Below, piece after piece: positions 7,274-15,447 of a DNA stretch of 23,814 nt. A program made the translations under genes and the position numbers. Origin of the DNA: a virus; IMG/VR virus record IMGVR_UViG_3300025645_000448, positions 1 to 23,814 of that record; one strand, given 5' to 3'. A model generated the notes under the pieces. It was not told the DNA's origin. It searched no databases and saw nothing but the letters and a program-made list of their open reading frames with translations. Position 1 is the first letter of the stretch. Each line of letters starts with the position of its first letter.

Positions 7274-7415
7274 GGTTTTTCTTAGGTTTTTTATGAGTTA
7301 ATAGCTGAGAATTTTTTGTATGCTTGGCTCCAGTATGTAATTTACCATCAGACATTTTATGTGTTTTTCCTGTGTATAGTTTACCAGCTTTTGTGTAGTG
7401 GGGTTTATTTTTCAT
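7266..7415 (-). CDS. 49-residue basic protein with internal repeat
   Basis: A short, strongly basic protein rich in Lys, His and Thr. It contains two copies of a G-K-L-(Y/H)-T-G-x-x-H motif: GKLYTGKTHKM (11-21) and GKLHTGAKHTK (24-34). I recall small marine-phage proteins with the pattern H-Y-x-G-x-L-x-T-G-x-T-H-K-M, which this fits well. Its ATG overlaps the preceding gene's TGA (ATGA), a classic coupling junction. There is no enzyme motif. A nucleic-acid-binding or minor structural role would fit the charge but is inference. Confidence 0.65.
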   Translation of the reverse strand: MKNKPHYTKAGKLYTGKTHKMSDGKLHTGAKHTKNSQLLTHKKPKKNRA

Positions 7416-7564
7416 GCTTTACTCTTCTTTCTACTCTTCTTTTTAGGAAACCCGGCTTTCATGTTCTTATAAGCTTTAGCACTGATAGTTGATTTAGCCT
7501 TGCTCCTAGAAGTCCCGGCTTTTTTGCGTTTGTTGATATTATAGTATAAACCCTTCTTTACCAT
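7412..7564 (-). CDS. 50-residue Lys-rich protein
   Basis: The translation begins MVKKGLYYNINKRKKAGTS and ends KAGFPKKKSRKKSKA. About a third of residues are Lys or Arg. The opening KKGLYYNINKRKKAG resembles a family of small phage proteins (typically KKGLWANIHAKRKRIKAG) found at the end of structural modules in marine podoviruses; this is from memory. The start ATG overlaps the stop of the 81-residue gene by 7 bases, and its TGA overlaps the next start. Possibly a packaged DNA-binding or structural peptide; the function is not known. Confidence 0.7.
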   Translation of the reverse strand: MVKKGLYYNINKRKKAGTSRSKAKSTISAKAYKNMKAGFPKKKSRKKSKA

Positions 7565-7803
7565 TTCTTACAACTCCAATATCTAGCACTTAGTTTATCA
7601 GGTGGACTAGTATCGCACCTGTGTCTTGCACGGAAACTTTTCCTGCGCTTAGGTTGATCCTTTTTGATTGTCATATTAGGATCACCAAAGCGTACCAACT
7701 TTACTTTGTCACCCTTCTTAGCTAAGACAGCAAACTTCTTAGACTTGCCGGGTGTTCTCTTAGGCTTGTTATACCCAGAGAAACGTTCTCCCCTATACTC
7801 CAT
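7558..7803 (-). CDS. small basic phage protein (DUF5872-like)
   Basis: An 81-residue basic protein. The N-terminal half (YRGERFSGYNKPKRTPGKSKKFAVLAKKGDKVKLVRFGD) and the RRKSFRARH and KLSARYWSCKKW segments match a family common in marine phages, which I know as DUF5872-like. Two Cys and the RARHRC segment could form a small metal or disulfide site. The family is usually described as a hypothetical or minor structural protein. It begins at a TAATG junction with the preceding 350-residue gene. Confidence 0.75.
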   Translation of the reverse strand: MEYRGERFSGYNKPKRTPGKSKKFAVLAKKGDKVKLVRFGDPNMTIKKDQPKRRKSFRARHRCDTSPPDKLSARYWSCKKW

Positions 7804-8855
7804 TAATAGTATCCTCCGTAACTGTCTGCATCCATGTCGCTAGAGTAACTTCCCCAACCACCTGTAGCATCTCCTTCAGCAGTAGCGTCACCTGTGGAAC
7901 CTTCTCCGTAGTAATTATCTAATCCAGATAGGTTACGTGCTCCAGCAGCATTAGTTACCATACCGTTATAAGTTACAGCTTGGTTAGGATTAGTAGAGGC
8001 TAAATCATCAAAAAAGTTATAGTTATTTAATCCACCAGTTTGAGTAAAACTACCACCCGGCCCACTAATATCACCTGATAGTAAACCACCTTGACTTACA
8101 ATATTTCCAGTAACTTCGGACGGGTCTTGGTAAGCTCCCATAGCGTTAAACATACCACCTAACAATCCTATGATACTTGATCCGGGTATGGTAGCACCTG
8201 CTGCTAAAGAACCTATAGTTCCTAACACACCCCCTACTCTTTGCCCGTCTGTTGCATTTGGATTGTTACTTAAACCAAAAGAGGAAGCAGTAGGGCCACC
8301 TAGAATCGCGCCTTCAGTTAAGTCTGCTACGTTTAGGTTTACCTCTGGATCAGACACAGAACCGGGTACTCCTTCTAAAGTATTTGAAAAGTTAATTGGC
8401 CCTGTAGAACTTAGTAGTCCTACATCTTGAGGGTTGTAGTCTATATTTGAAATACCTGCATAATTAGGATTAGTGTTTTCTTCATAGTACTGTGTTAAAT
8501 CGTAAGGGTCTTTACCTATGTTTTGAATAGCTTCCGTTGCTTCTGCGTTTAATCGTGACGATTCTGGAATAGTATTAGTCATTGCAGGGCTGTCCATACG
8601 TACAGCAGGTAAAGTTCTTTCTCCTGTACTATCTATAACAACTGTTTCCTCAAACGGAGCATCTATGGGGTAAGTTTTACCCATTCCAAATAAGTTCTGA
8701 AAACTATTTATAGGACTAAGTGGAGAAACATCTTGTTGGAAATCCATTATGGCAGTTTGAGCAGCATTGGCTATACTAGGATTAAAGTTAGCCCCTGTCT
8801 GAGTAGCTAGGACTTCTCTGGCATGAGCTAAATCACGAAAAGTTATTTCAGCCAT
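7803..8855 (-). CDS. Gly/Asp/Ser-rich protein, probable virion component
   Basis: About 350 residues from the ATG at 8853-8855, chosen over an upstream in-frame ATG (8894) because it follows a GGGGAAG ribosome binding site and overlaps the holin stop by only 8 bases. There is no recognised domain. The sequence is low in complexity, with a Gly/Ala-rich hydrophobic stretch in the middle (GVLGTIGSLAAGATIPGSSI) and a Gly/Tyr/Asp-rich C-terminus. It carries GLLS and GGLLSGDI motifs that recur in neighbouring virion proteins, including GGLLSGDI in the 161-residue protein at 10325-10810. Probably a structural or ejected protein of the late operon; the function is unknown. Confidence 0.7.
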   Translation of the reverse strand: MAEITFRDLAHAREVLATQTGANFNPSIANAAQTAIMDFQQDVSPLSPINSFQNLFGMGKTYPIDAPFEETVVIDSTGERTLPAVRMDSPAMTNTIPESSRLNAEATEAIQNIGKDPYDLTQYYEENTNPNYAGISNIDYNPQDVGLLSSTGPINFSNTLEGVPGSVSDPEVNLNVADLTEGAILGGPTASSFGLSNNPNATDGQRVGGVLGTIGSLAAGATIPGSSIIGLLGGMFNAMGAYQDPSEVTGNIVSQGGLLSGDISGPGGSFTQTGGLNNYNFFDDLASTNPNQAVTYNGMVTNAAGARNLSGLDNYYGEGSTGDATAEGDATGGWGSYSSDMDADSYGGYY

Positions 8856-9315
8856 TCTTCTTCCCCTTTGCTTTACTATAAGCCCTCGACCCAAACCAAA
8901 AACTCACGATTGCTGCAAATATGGCCTGTGTCTCCGAATCCCACACGATCATAATAGACGTGGTAAATGTAGCTCCCTCCTGTGACATAATTGCAACAAG
9001 TGAAGATATTTTAACAGTTGCAAACAGTGTGAAAAACAAATAGGTTATCACTGGTCTAACTGATGCACGTAGTTGCGAGACAAATCCATCAGAGGTTAAA
9101 GATCGATCATGATCGTAGATGCCTTTTGTTTCAGCTATGTCAGCCTGTGCATCTAGCTCTTCTATTTTAAGTTCACTGAGAGACTCAGCGTACTTAGCTC
9201 TAGCTTCCAGCATTGCTAACTCTTGTTTGTTTGCTTGGCTCTGCTTAAAGAAACCTAGCACCTCTGGTACAATAGAACTACCAAAGCCTATTAGTGATCC
9301 TAGTATTGATAACAT
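8848..9315 (-). CDS. holin, 3-TM GTA-type
   Basis: A 155-residue membrane protein. Residues 1-23 are hydrophobic, 27-65 form a charged helical or coiled-coil section (KQELAMLEARAKYAESLSEL), and TM segments lie at about 88-110 (PVITYLFFTLFATVKI) and 128-146 (TQAIFAAIVSFWFGSR). The ending with WFGSR-Y-K resembles the 3TM holin family of gene transfer agents and phages of alphaproteobacteria. It lies just after the lysozyme gene (9-base gap), a normal lysis-cassette pairing, and overlaps the next gene by 8 bases. It would form inner-membrane lesions that let the endolysin out. Confidence 0.8.
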   Translation of the reverse strand: MLSILGSLIGFGSSIVPEVLGFFKQSQANKQELAMLEARAKYAESLSELKIEELDAQADIAETKGIYDHDRSLTSDGFVSQLRASVRPVITYLFFTLFATVKISSLVAIMSQEGATFTTSIMIVWDSETQAIFAAIVSFWFGSRAYSKAKGKKNG

Positions 9316-9324
9316 TATTACTTC

Positions 9325-10323
9325 CTATTTTTCTTTTATTAATACAGTAGTTCCAACTTTACTTTTTGAGTGTTTAACATTTGCATTAGATTTTGTTTTA
9401 AAAATTAGTTTATTACCTTTACCATAGTAAAAAAGTTTACCGTTTTTATTTTGTGTAACTTTATATATTTTTCTTGCAGGGTCTTGTTCAACATTGTTAA
9501 AGTTTTTTGCTCTTCTTATTGCTATACCTCTTACATTTTTATTTTTACCGTTTTCTTTAACAACAGCGGTATCAAGAGTTTGTTTTAAAATTTCACGGAT
9601 GTTTCCTTCTTTTACTGCTTTTTTTAATTTTGGAAATTTAATAACATTTTTACTGTGTAAATTATAAGATAAATCTCCTAGTACTACTTTTACATTATTA
9701 GGTAAATCAGTAAAACCTTTAAGTGTACGTAAATTAGTCAAATCTTCTTCTATGACTTTATCAATAATTTCTACATTATCTAAATTTAAAAGGGGATACT
9801 GTTTTAAAATGTCATATTCACGATCTTCTGTAAGACCAAATTCACCAGTTTTTACATCAGTTCTTACTTTATCCCCACTCCCTTCAAAACCTTTTAATGT
9901 ATTAAATATTGCTTTCCTTAGGTTAAATGGTGCAACAGGTTCCTCTTTAACAGGTGCAACAGGTTTTGGTAAAAGTCCTTCATTTATTTCTTGTTGCATC
10001 ATAGCATTATTAGGAGGGTACACCACTTCTTGTTTTGGTAAAAGTCCTTCTTGGCCTACTATATTCTGAATAACTCTATTACTGTCTGTAAGTAACCCTA
10101 TTTCATTAGCATTAAAAGGAATTTCTGGTACAGGTGGTGCAAGGTTTTGCTCAGTTACTGGTATAATTCCCCTATCATTTGGCATCCTTTCAGGAGGTAA
10201 TTCTATCTGTGTCTGTGGTATACTATCTAAGTCTATTTGTGGCCCACTTCTACGTTTAGGTTTGTTAATCTCAGGTTGGTTAAGACCTAGTAACCCTTGT
10301 ATGTTTCCCCAAATACTTTCCAT
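9325..10323 (-). CDS. lysozyme-like endolysin or virion muramidase with proline-rich N-terminus
   Basis: 332 residues from the ATG at 10321-10323, one base after the preceding stop. Longer in-frame starts exist but lie inside that gene. Residues 1-135 are a Pro-rich linker with four GLL motifs (10, 76, 93, 116), the last two as EGLLPK. From about 137 there is a lysozyme-like domain: GFEG (E147), D156 nine residues later (the same Glu-Asp spacing as T4 lysozyme E11-D20), then T159 or T165. Late in the domain, GDLSYNL and RGIAIRRAKNF resemble GH24-type lysozymes. Residues 285-332 are a basic tail. It is directly upstream of the holin gene, so endolysin is likely; the N-terminus suggests it may also be a virion protein. 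No signal peptide. Confidence 0.7.
   Translation of the reverse strand: MESIWGNIQGLLGLNQPEINKPKRRSGPQIDLDSIPQTQIELPPERMPNDRGIIPVTEQNLAPPVPEIPFNANEIGLLTDSNRVIQNIVGQEGLLPKQEVVYPPNNAMMQQEINEGLLPKPVAPVKEEPVAPFNLRKAIFNTLKGFEGSGDKVRTDVKTGEFGLTEDREYDILKQYPLLNLDNVEIIDKVIEEDLTNLRTLKGFTDLPNNVKVVLGDLSYNLHSKNVIKFPKLKKAVKEGNIREILKQTLDTAVVKENGKNKNVRGIAIRRAKNFNNVEQDPARKIYKVTQNKNGKLFYYGKGNKLIFKTKSNANVKHSKSKVGTTVLIKEK
9963..10050. repeat. 19-base direct repeat encoding EGLLPK
   Basis: GTTTTGGTAAAAGTCCTTC occurs at 9963-9981 and again at 10032-10050. The 69-base offset keeps the reading frame, and both copies encode the EGLLPK peptide on the minus strand in the lysozyme N-terminus. A shorter repeat (GGTGCAACAGGTT, encoding PVAP-type peptides) lies just beside it. 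Looks like local duplication in a linker. Confidence 0.8.
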
Positions 10324-10324
10324 C

Positions 10325-10810
10325 TTAAAATCTCTTTGTAAATTTAAACTGAAACTGTGCGTTGCCCATAAGGTTATCAAAGCTATTAGGTACGCCATTA
10401 GCAGTAGTTGTGGAACCTTGCAAAGACATTTGGCTATTTTGTATACCCATTGGATTAGGTGCTGTAAACTCAGCTTGCATCCGTGTAGGAGCATTTGTAC
10501 GATAATCAATATCTCCACTTAACAGACCTCCCCCAAGACCAGTTTCATATCCCATATTTACACCATTTATTTTAGGCTGTATGCTCATACCTTCGGGCAT
10601 TTGACCGGGTAAGTCAGCTACCATTTGATTACCCTGTTCTGCTAATCCTGTTATGTTATCTACTCTGTCCTGACCTAGAGTAAGTCCCATAGCACCCATA
10701 GCACCTTTTTCAGCTTTGTCCTCTGCTAAATCTATCACCTGTTCCATCTTAGCAGTATCATTAGTAGGTATTGATCTTAGAGTATCTCCTATGAAACTAA
10801 ATAAATCCAT
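10325..10810 (-). CDS. virion-associated protein, unknown (161 aa)
   Basis: A 161-residue protein rich in Gly, Met, Asn and Gln with no recognised domain. The N-terminus is amphipathic helical (MDLFSFIGDTLRSIP; AEDKAEKGAMGAM). The middle carries GGGLLSGDIDYRT, sharing GGLLSGDI with the protein at 7803-8855. It starts at a TAATG junction with the long internal protein and ends one base before the lysozyme start, so it is part of the internal-virion block. Probably a small ejected or structural protein. Confidence 0.65.
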   Translation of the reverse strand: MDLFSFIGDTLRSIPTNDTAKMEQVIDLAEDKAEKGAMGAMGLTLGQDRVDNITGLAEQGNQMVADLPGQMPEGMSIQPKINGVNMGYETGLGGGLLSGDIDYRTNAPTRMQAEFTAPNPMGIQNSQMSLQGSTTTANGVPNSFDNLMGNAQFQFKFTKRF

Positions 10811-13800
10811 TATGCTACTCCTTCGGCTATCGCTTTACCCTCTGCTAGACCACTAGGGCCAAGTGTAGGTTCAGCGGTAGTTGTGGGCATTGCCTGAGCA
10901 GTCTGCATTAGGTTCATTATATTTTGACCTATCTGTTGTTGCATCATTGCTTGATCTTGTACAGGTGGTTCAGGTTGTACAGGTGCTTGGTTATATGCTT
11001 TTACAGGTTGTGCATCTACTTCATCTTCCATAGGAAAGATTTGATTAGCTTCTTCCATATAGTCTGCTACAGATGCTGCCCATAACCCGTTTCTACCTGC
11101 TAGTAATCTATCTGAATACTTTTGTGCTCCATCGTACATTTTATTAATTTTAGCTTTTGCGCCAGCAACTTTACTATTACTTTTGTACAGATCGTCTACA
11201 CTATCACCTTTAGAAAGTTGTTTATTTATATTTGTCCAGTTTGTTGATCCGGGTGCAAATTGTTTTGTCATATACATAAAAGACAAAGGTTTCATAGCAC
11301 CTTTAGGATCACGGGCTAAGATTCGCCTCATAAATCCCGGTACAATCTCAGCGATAGACAAAGCACCAGAAACAGGGTCTATGTCTAAAGCACCCTTCAT
11401 AGTTAGAGCTAAGTCATCAAGACCTTTATATGTTTCACCAAACAACTCTTTAAGATTACTATTTCCATTAGGTTTAAGTTTAGCGTTAGCCCAACTATCA
11501 GCCCAGTTTTTATATGTAAGTGCTCTGGCAGCATCATTCTTACCAGAAGCAGTGATTAAAGTTCCCCAGTACTCTGTGAACATTAAGTCTTGTGCAAACT
11601 TAGCAGAGTCGGGGTCTAGTTGTTTTAAACCTTGTAACATCGACACTGCACCACTTAGATCATCAGTTCCTAAGCGAGTAACAGTTTTACTCATTGCATC
11701 TACAAATTCTTGTGCTTGTTTAAAGTTAGGTATTGACTGAGCTTTACGACTTGCTTTTGCAAATTGCTCAGGTGTACCGTCTGCAATGTCTCTTAGTACT
11801 TTTTTATAATCAGTTAAAGACTGTAACTTAAATATATCGTCAAGAGCTTTTTGACCTGCTTTTTTACTTTTAAATTGTTTTTGTATGGTATTTTCTACGC
11901 CTTCAATTTTTTTCAAAGTAGCTTTAGCCACTGACTTAGCTTGATCTGCACCTTGAGCTACTGCCCTAGCTAAGTCAACATTGTTTTCTCTGATGTAGTT
12001 TACACCTATTGATCCTATAAGTTCTTCTCTGGACTGTAAACCTTTTAGCATAGCTTCTTCGCTTGCTTTAAACTTAGGGCCAAAAGCTTCATCTACTTTT
12101 TGTAACAAAGTTGTAAGTTCTGCACCTTCAGTACCTTTTACAAAGTCATCTAAATATTTTTGAGAAGTGGTGCTACGAGCTTTTTCTATTTGATTAAACA
12201 AGCCGTTCTTTCCTCTGTATATATTGGCAAATTTAGAAAACTCTTTATTAGCAAATTTGTATTGTTTAAGAGGAGCAGTACCAATCATCGCTCTATTCTT
12301 TTTATTTTTCATTCTTCCTAGTTCTTTAACAATAGCATTAGATAACTCAAGATTTTCTGCTTTACCTTGGTTACTGGTTTTACCTACTTTGTAAGCTTGG
12401 TTTCTTACAAGTTTATCAAACTCAAATAAATCACCTGCTGTTACCTGCTTAAAACCCGGTTTGTTAGATTCTAAAGGTTTAAAGGTGTCTGTATCCCTGT
12501 CAAATTTAACTTTATTTTTTAATCTTGAAGGTAAAGCTTGATAGACCAAAGCAGGAGACAGCATATCAGAATCTTTAGACAAACGGTTCATAAAATTAGC
12601 TGCTTTTATAGGAGTAATTGTTTTTGCTTTAGCATTTGATATTATAGGCGAACCGTAGTACTTTTCACCAGCAAATAATTTCATACCTTGAGTGTACATA
12701 GATTGTAGTTTTTTACCAGCAGTATCTTTAAGACCACGTACAGTAACAGCACTTGCGCTAAGTTTACCTAAAGCAGATTCGTTTATCTTACCCATATTTT
12801 TAACAGTGTTGACTAGCAAGTCTCTTTCTTTTTTACTCAAGTTAGATTTTAACTTACTTGCTATGGTAACAGCGTTATCACCTAATTTTATAGATTCATC
12901 CATTATAGCTTTATATTTATCTAAAGCAAAAGTCATTTTCTCTATATATTTATCACCAGCAACTTTAAAACCTTGTCCCTCTAGTTTACTAAAAAACAAA
13001 GAAGAGACACCACCTTTTTTGTCACTAGTTAGCGTTTTAAGACTAAGTAAAATTGCGTCATCTTCTCCAAGAGTTTGAGAAAACCTTTGCTGTGCTTGTT
13101 TAAATTGATCTAAAGTTACGGTATTTACACCTCTTTCTTTAGCAGGAAGTTCGTCAGCAACTTGTTTAACCCTATCAGCTATATTTTTTGCAGAACCTTT
13201 TACAGCACCACCTAGAGCAAAGGGTGCTCCTAGTAAAAGACTACCTACTCCTATAATTGCTCCTTCTGTACCTGCACTTTGAAGAACATCTAAAAACGAA
13301 TCTTTTTGTGTACCTGTAAAAGCTTGTAAACCTTCTACACCTGCACTACCTGCTCCACCGCCTATACCTGACCTTACTGAACGTGCTAAAAGCCCACGTC
13401 CTGTTAAAGCTGATAACATACCACTTGCTATACCTGCACCTGCTCTTCCCCCCAGACCTTTGATTGGAGTAGGAAGTGTTATAAGTTCACCTATTACAGC
13501 ACCTGCACCTATAGCTAACTCTGGTACAATGTCTGCTGAAAAATCATACCTGTCTGTGCTTGTACCGTCTAGTAAGACATTTCTTTCGTCTTTAGGCTCT
13601 ACACCAATAGCTCTAAGACCTTCAGGTGTTACATAAGGTTGATTACCCCACTCAGTGACACCCCAGTTACCCTTACCAAATCTTTCGTTAAACTCTGCTG
13701 CTATTTCATCAGGGTTTCCCCTAGCTAAAGCATTATCAAAACGAGCTTCTAAATCTGGTACACCGTCCCTAATATTATATTCACGTTCTATGTCGTACCC

Positions 13801-13923
13801 TATACCCATCTCTATCATTTTGCTAGGAAACTTTTGTGCTAGTAAGTTTTCTAACTCACCTTGCTCTAGACCATTAGGTACATTTTGTATTTCAGTACCA
13901 TCGTCAAATACTACTTTACCCAT
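10810..13923 (-). CDS. large internal virion / DNA-ejection protein
   Basis: At 1037 residues, the largest gene here. It begins GKVVFDDGTEIQNVPNGL. Residues about 131-240 are Gly/Ala-rich and hydrophobic (ELAIGAGAVIGELITL; GAIIGVGSLLLGAPFALGGAV), suited to inserting in membrane. A long Lys-rich alpha-helical region runs from about 245 to 900, and a Pro/Gln/Met-rich C-terminus follows. No catalytic motif was seen. The position after the tail genes, the size and the composition match the ejection proteins of podoviruses (the T7 gp15/gp16 role), which leave the capsid and form a conduit across the envelope. The family assignment is by architecture only. An AGGA ribosome binding site precedes the ATG. 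Confidence 0.7.
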   Translation of the reverse strand: MGKVVFDDGTEIQNVPNGLEQGELENLLAQKFPSKMIEMGIGYDIEREYNIRDGVPDLEARFDNALARGNPDEIAAEFNERFGKGNWGVTEWGNQPYVTPEGLRAIGVEPKDERNVLLDGTSTDRYDFSADIVPELAIGAGAVIGELITLPTPIKGLGGRAGAGIASGMLSALTGRGLLARSVRSGIGGGAGSAGVEGLQAFTGTQKDSFLDVLQSAGTEGAIIGVGSLLLGAPFALGGAVKGSAKNIADRVKQVADELPAKERGVNTVTLDQFKQAQQRFSQTLGEDDAILLSLKTLTSDKKGGVSSLFFSKLEGQGFKVAGDKYIEKMTFALDKYKAIMDESIKLGDNAVTIASKLKSNLSKKERDLLVNTVKNMGKINESALGKLSASAVTVRGLKDTAGKKLQSMYTQGMKLFAGEKYYGSPIISNAKAKTITPIKAANFMNRLSKDSDMLSPALVYQALPSRLKNKVKFDRDTDTFKPLESNKPGFKQVTAGDLFEFDKLVRNQAYKVGKTSNQGKAENLELSNAIVKELGRMKNKKNRAMIGTAPLKQYKFANKEFSKFANIYRGKNGLFNQIEKARSTTSQKYLDDFVKGTEGAELTTLLQKVDEAFGPKFKASEEAMLKGLQSREELIGSIGVNYIRENNVDLARAVAQGADQAKSVAKATLKKIEGVENTIQKQFKSKKAGQKALDDIFKLQSLTDYKKVLRDIADGTPEQFAKASRKAQSIPNFKQAQEFVDAMSKTVTRLGTDDLSGAVSMLQGLKQLDPDSAKFAQDLMFTEYWGTLITASGKNDAARALTYKNWADSWANAKLKPNGNSNLKELFGETYKGLDDLALTMKGALDIDPVSGALSIAEIVPGFMRRILARDPKGAMKPLSFMYMTKQFAPGSTNWTNINKQLSKGDSVDDLYKSNSKVAGAKAKINKMYDGAQKYSDRLLAGRNGLWAASVADYMEEANQIFPMEDEVDAQPVKAYNQAPVQPEPPVQDQAMMQQQIGQNIMNLMQTAQAMPTTTAEPTLGPSGLAEGKAIAEGVA

Positions 13924-13931
13924 ATTATTTC

Positions 13932-14969
13932 CTAATCTTGTCTATACTCATAATTTCTACTTTTAAACTGAGATGGTAAGTTATACCCAAAGTTTCTTAG
14001 TACACCTGAAGCATCTTTAGCATCTTGTTGAGCAGAACGTATTTCAGAATCTGCTGCTTCTGCTATCATATCAATGTTTGTTAAAAATCCGGGGCCGGGG
14101 AGTAACTTATCTATAAGCTCTTGCTCTTGTTTATTTGTTTCTCTACCAAAAATTCTAGAAGCAATCATCTGTCTTTTTAACTTAGCAAGTAAAAATTTAA
14201 CATCTTGTTCCTCAGTTTTACCTAAGTTAATATTAAAAGCTGCTGCTATGTTTACAAGAGCAGTTTTAGCTGCACCTACACTACCTGTAGCTGCACCACT
14301 TGAACTAAGTATCTTTTTAATTTCATTAGCAGCGTCTACTCTACGTATTGCTCCCTGAACTTTACTATATAAATTGTTTACTTCAGAAGTTAACTTTCCT
14401 TGTTTAGGAGCGTTCTTTCCTGCTATTTCAGCAGCTTTTAACGCTGCTTCTTGTTGTGCTTTAGCTGTTGCTGCTTCATTAGCCTGTAGAATTAACTCAC
14501 CTCTGGCTTGTTCTGTGACAAAATTACCACCAAACTGTGCAGGGTCTCTTTGTCCAATTGATTGCACACCTCTGTCAAGTACACGATCAAAAAGATTTTT
14601 TACATTATCAATATTACGGGTAAGTAACCCTGCCTGTGCTCCTTTGTTTATAGCTTCTTCACCAAAAGATGCTGGTCTATTGTAGTCTTGTCCCGGTACA
14701 CCAGCACCTTGTTGAGCATTAGCTTGAGCAATTAATCCCGGTGTATTCATCATAGCTTGTGCAGCTATCTGTTGAGCTTTATCAGCAAAAGGTACATTTT
14801 GTGCAGGTGGTAAAGGTGGAATACGTTTATTTTGGTTTCTAATATCACCAGTAGTAGGTGAAACTATATTACCCTGTCTTTCTACTGCTCTTCGTCTTGC
14901 GTCATCCCTAAGTCCTTTAAAAAAGTCTGTAAAGCTTGTGTCATATATTCTTGGAAAAACATCAGCCAT
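13932..14969 (-). CDS. internal virion protein, alpha-helical (345 aa)
   Basis: 345 residues, mainly Ala/Gln-rich helical sequence (AQQIAAQAMM; LQANEAATAKAQQEAALKAAEIAG). A more conserved-looking C-terminal section contains ASRIFGRETNKQEQELIDKLLPGPGF. A segment like 'FGR.T..E...L...LPGPG' is familiar from phage ejection or internal proteins. AGLLTRNID carries the GLL motif shared with its neighbours. The TAATG start overlaps the preceding stop, and the 8-base gap to the next gene holds an AGGA site. Function by context: a capsid-internal protein delivered with the DNA. Confidence 0.65.
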   Translation of the reverse strand: MADVFPRIYDTSFTDFFKGLRDDARRRAVERQGNIVSPTTGDIRNQNKRIPPLPPAQNVPFADKAQQIAAQAMMNTPGLIAQANAQQGAGVPGQDYNRPASFGEEAINKGAQAGLLTRNIDNVKNLFDRVLDRGVQSIGQRDPAQFGGNFVTEQARGELILQANEAATAKAQQEAALKAAEIAGKNAPKQGKLTSEVNNLYSKVQGAIRRVDAANEIKKILSSSGAATGSVGAAKTALVNIAAAFNINLGKTEEQDVKFLLAKLKRQMIASRIFGRETNKQEQELIDKLLPGPGFLTNIDMIAEAADSEIRSAQQDAKDASGVLRNFGYNLPSQFKSRNYEYRQD

Positions 14970-15445
14970 TATAATAATCCTCTACTTCCAAATATTCTAC
15001 TGTATACACCTTGTTTAGCTTTACCTGACATAATATTAGCGTTAGATTGATTTAACAGACCCTCTAAAGAAGCTACGTCTACCCCTCTTTGTACTTGATT
15101 GTACGATCTTGGATCAATATTTCTAAAGTTAGAGCGACCAGATTGTACTGTAGGTGCTTTAGTAGCAAATTGTCTAGTTGCTTGTTGTTTTCCAGAAGGG
15201 GGTGAAGCTGCAAGCATTTGAGCTTTCTTAGTAGTTTTAGAAATATTATCCTTGTAGTATTTTCTTTTAAAAGATTCTTCCATATCTGGTGTAAAATCAC
15301 CACCAGCCATTTCAATATCATTTACATAATCTTCAAGGTCATTTTTGTAATCTTCTGTTTCAAAAATATCAGTTGCTGTGGAGCTTAAACTTTCTGATAT
15401 AGAATCACCAATTTTTCCAATAGTGTTATCAAATGTAGTTCCCAT
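14969..15445 (-). CDS. virion-associated protein, unknown (158 aa)
   Basis: 158 residues with an acidic N-terminal half (DIFETEDYKNDLEDYVNDIEM) and a basic C-terminal half with Gln/Ser/Asn (SGKQQATRQFATKAPT). The last 30 residues contain LEGLLNQSN and end in FGSRGLL, two copies of the recurring GLL motif. No recognised domain. Flanked without gaps by likely internal virion proteins, so probably a small component of the same assembly. Confidence 0.6.
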   Translation of the reverse strand: MGTTFDNTIGKIGDSISESLSSTATDIFETEDYKNDLEDYVNDIEMAGGDFTPDMEESFKRKYYKDNISKTTKKAQMLAASPPSGKQQATRQFATKAPTVQSGRSNFRNIDPRSYNQVQRGVDVASLEGLLNQSNANIMSGKAKQGVYSRIFGSRGLL

Positions 15446-15447
15446 AA

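Noticed and set aside
8855-8894. N-terminal extension of the Gly/Asp-rich protein from the ATG at 8894
   Set aside because: The extension lies wholly inside the holin gene, and the ATG at 8855 has a good ribosome binding site.
9104-9115. 12-base palindrome CGATCATGATCG in the holin gene, with three GATC sites in 15 bases
   Set aside because: GATC is frequent elsewhere in the window and the palindrome encodes ordinary holin residues (YDHDRS); no other support for a binding site.
10324-10518. Lysozyme start 65 codons upstream
   Set aside because: That segment lies in another frame of the preceding gene; the ATG at 10323 sits one base after its stop, as is usual in this operon.
14090-14101. 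GC-rich repeat CCGGGGCCGGGG in an AT-rich genome
   Set aside because: It encodes the LPGPG segment of the internal virion protein, which looks like a conserved motif, so coding explains it.
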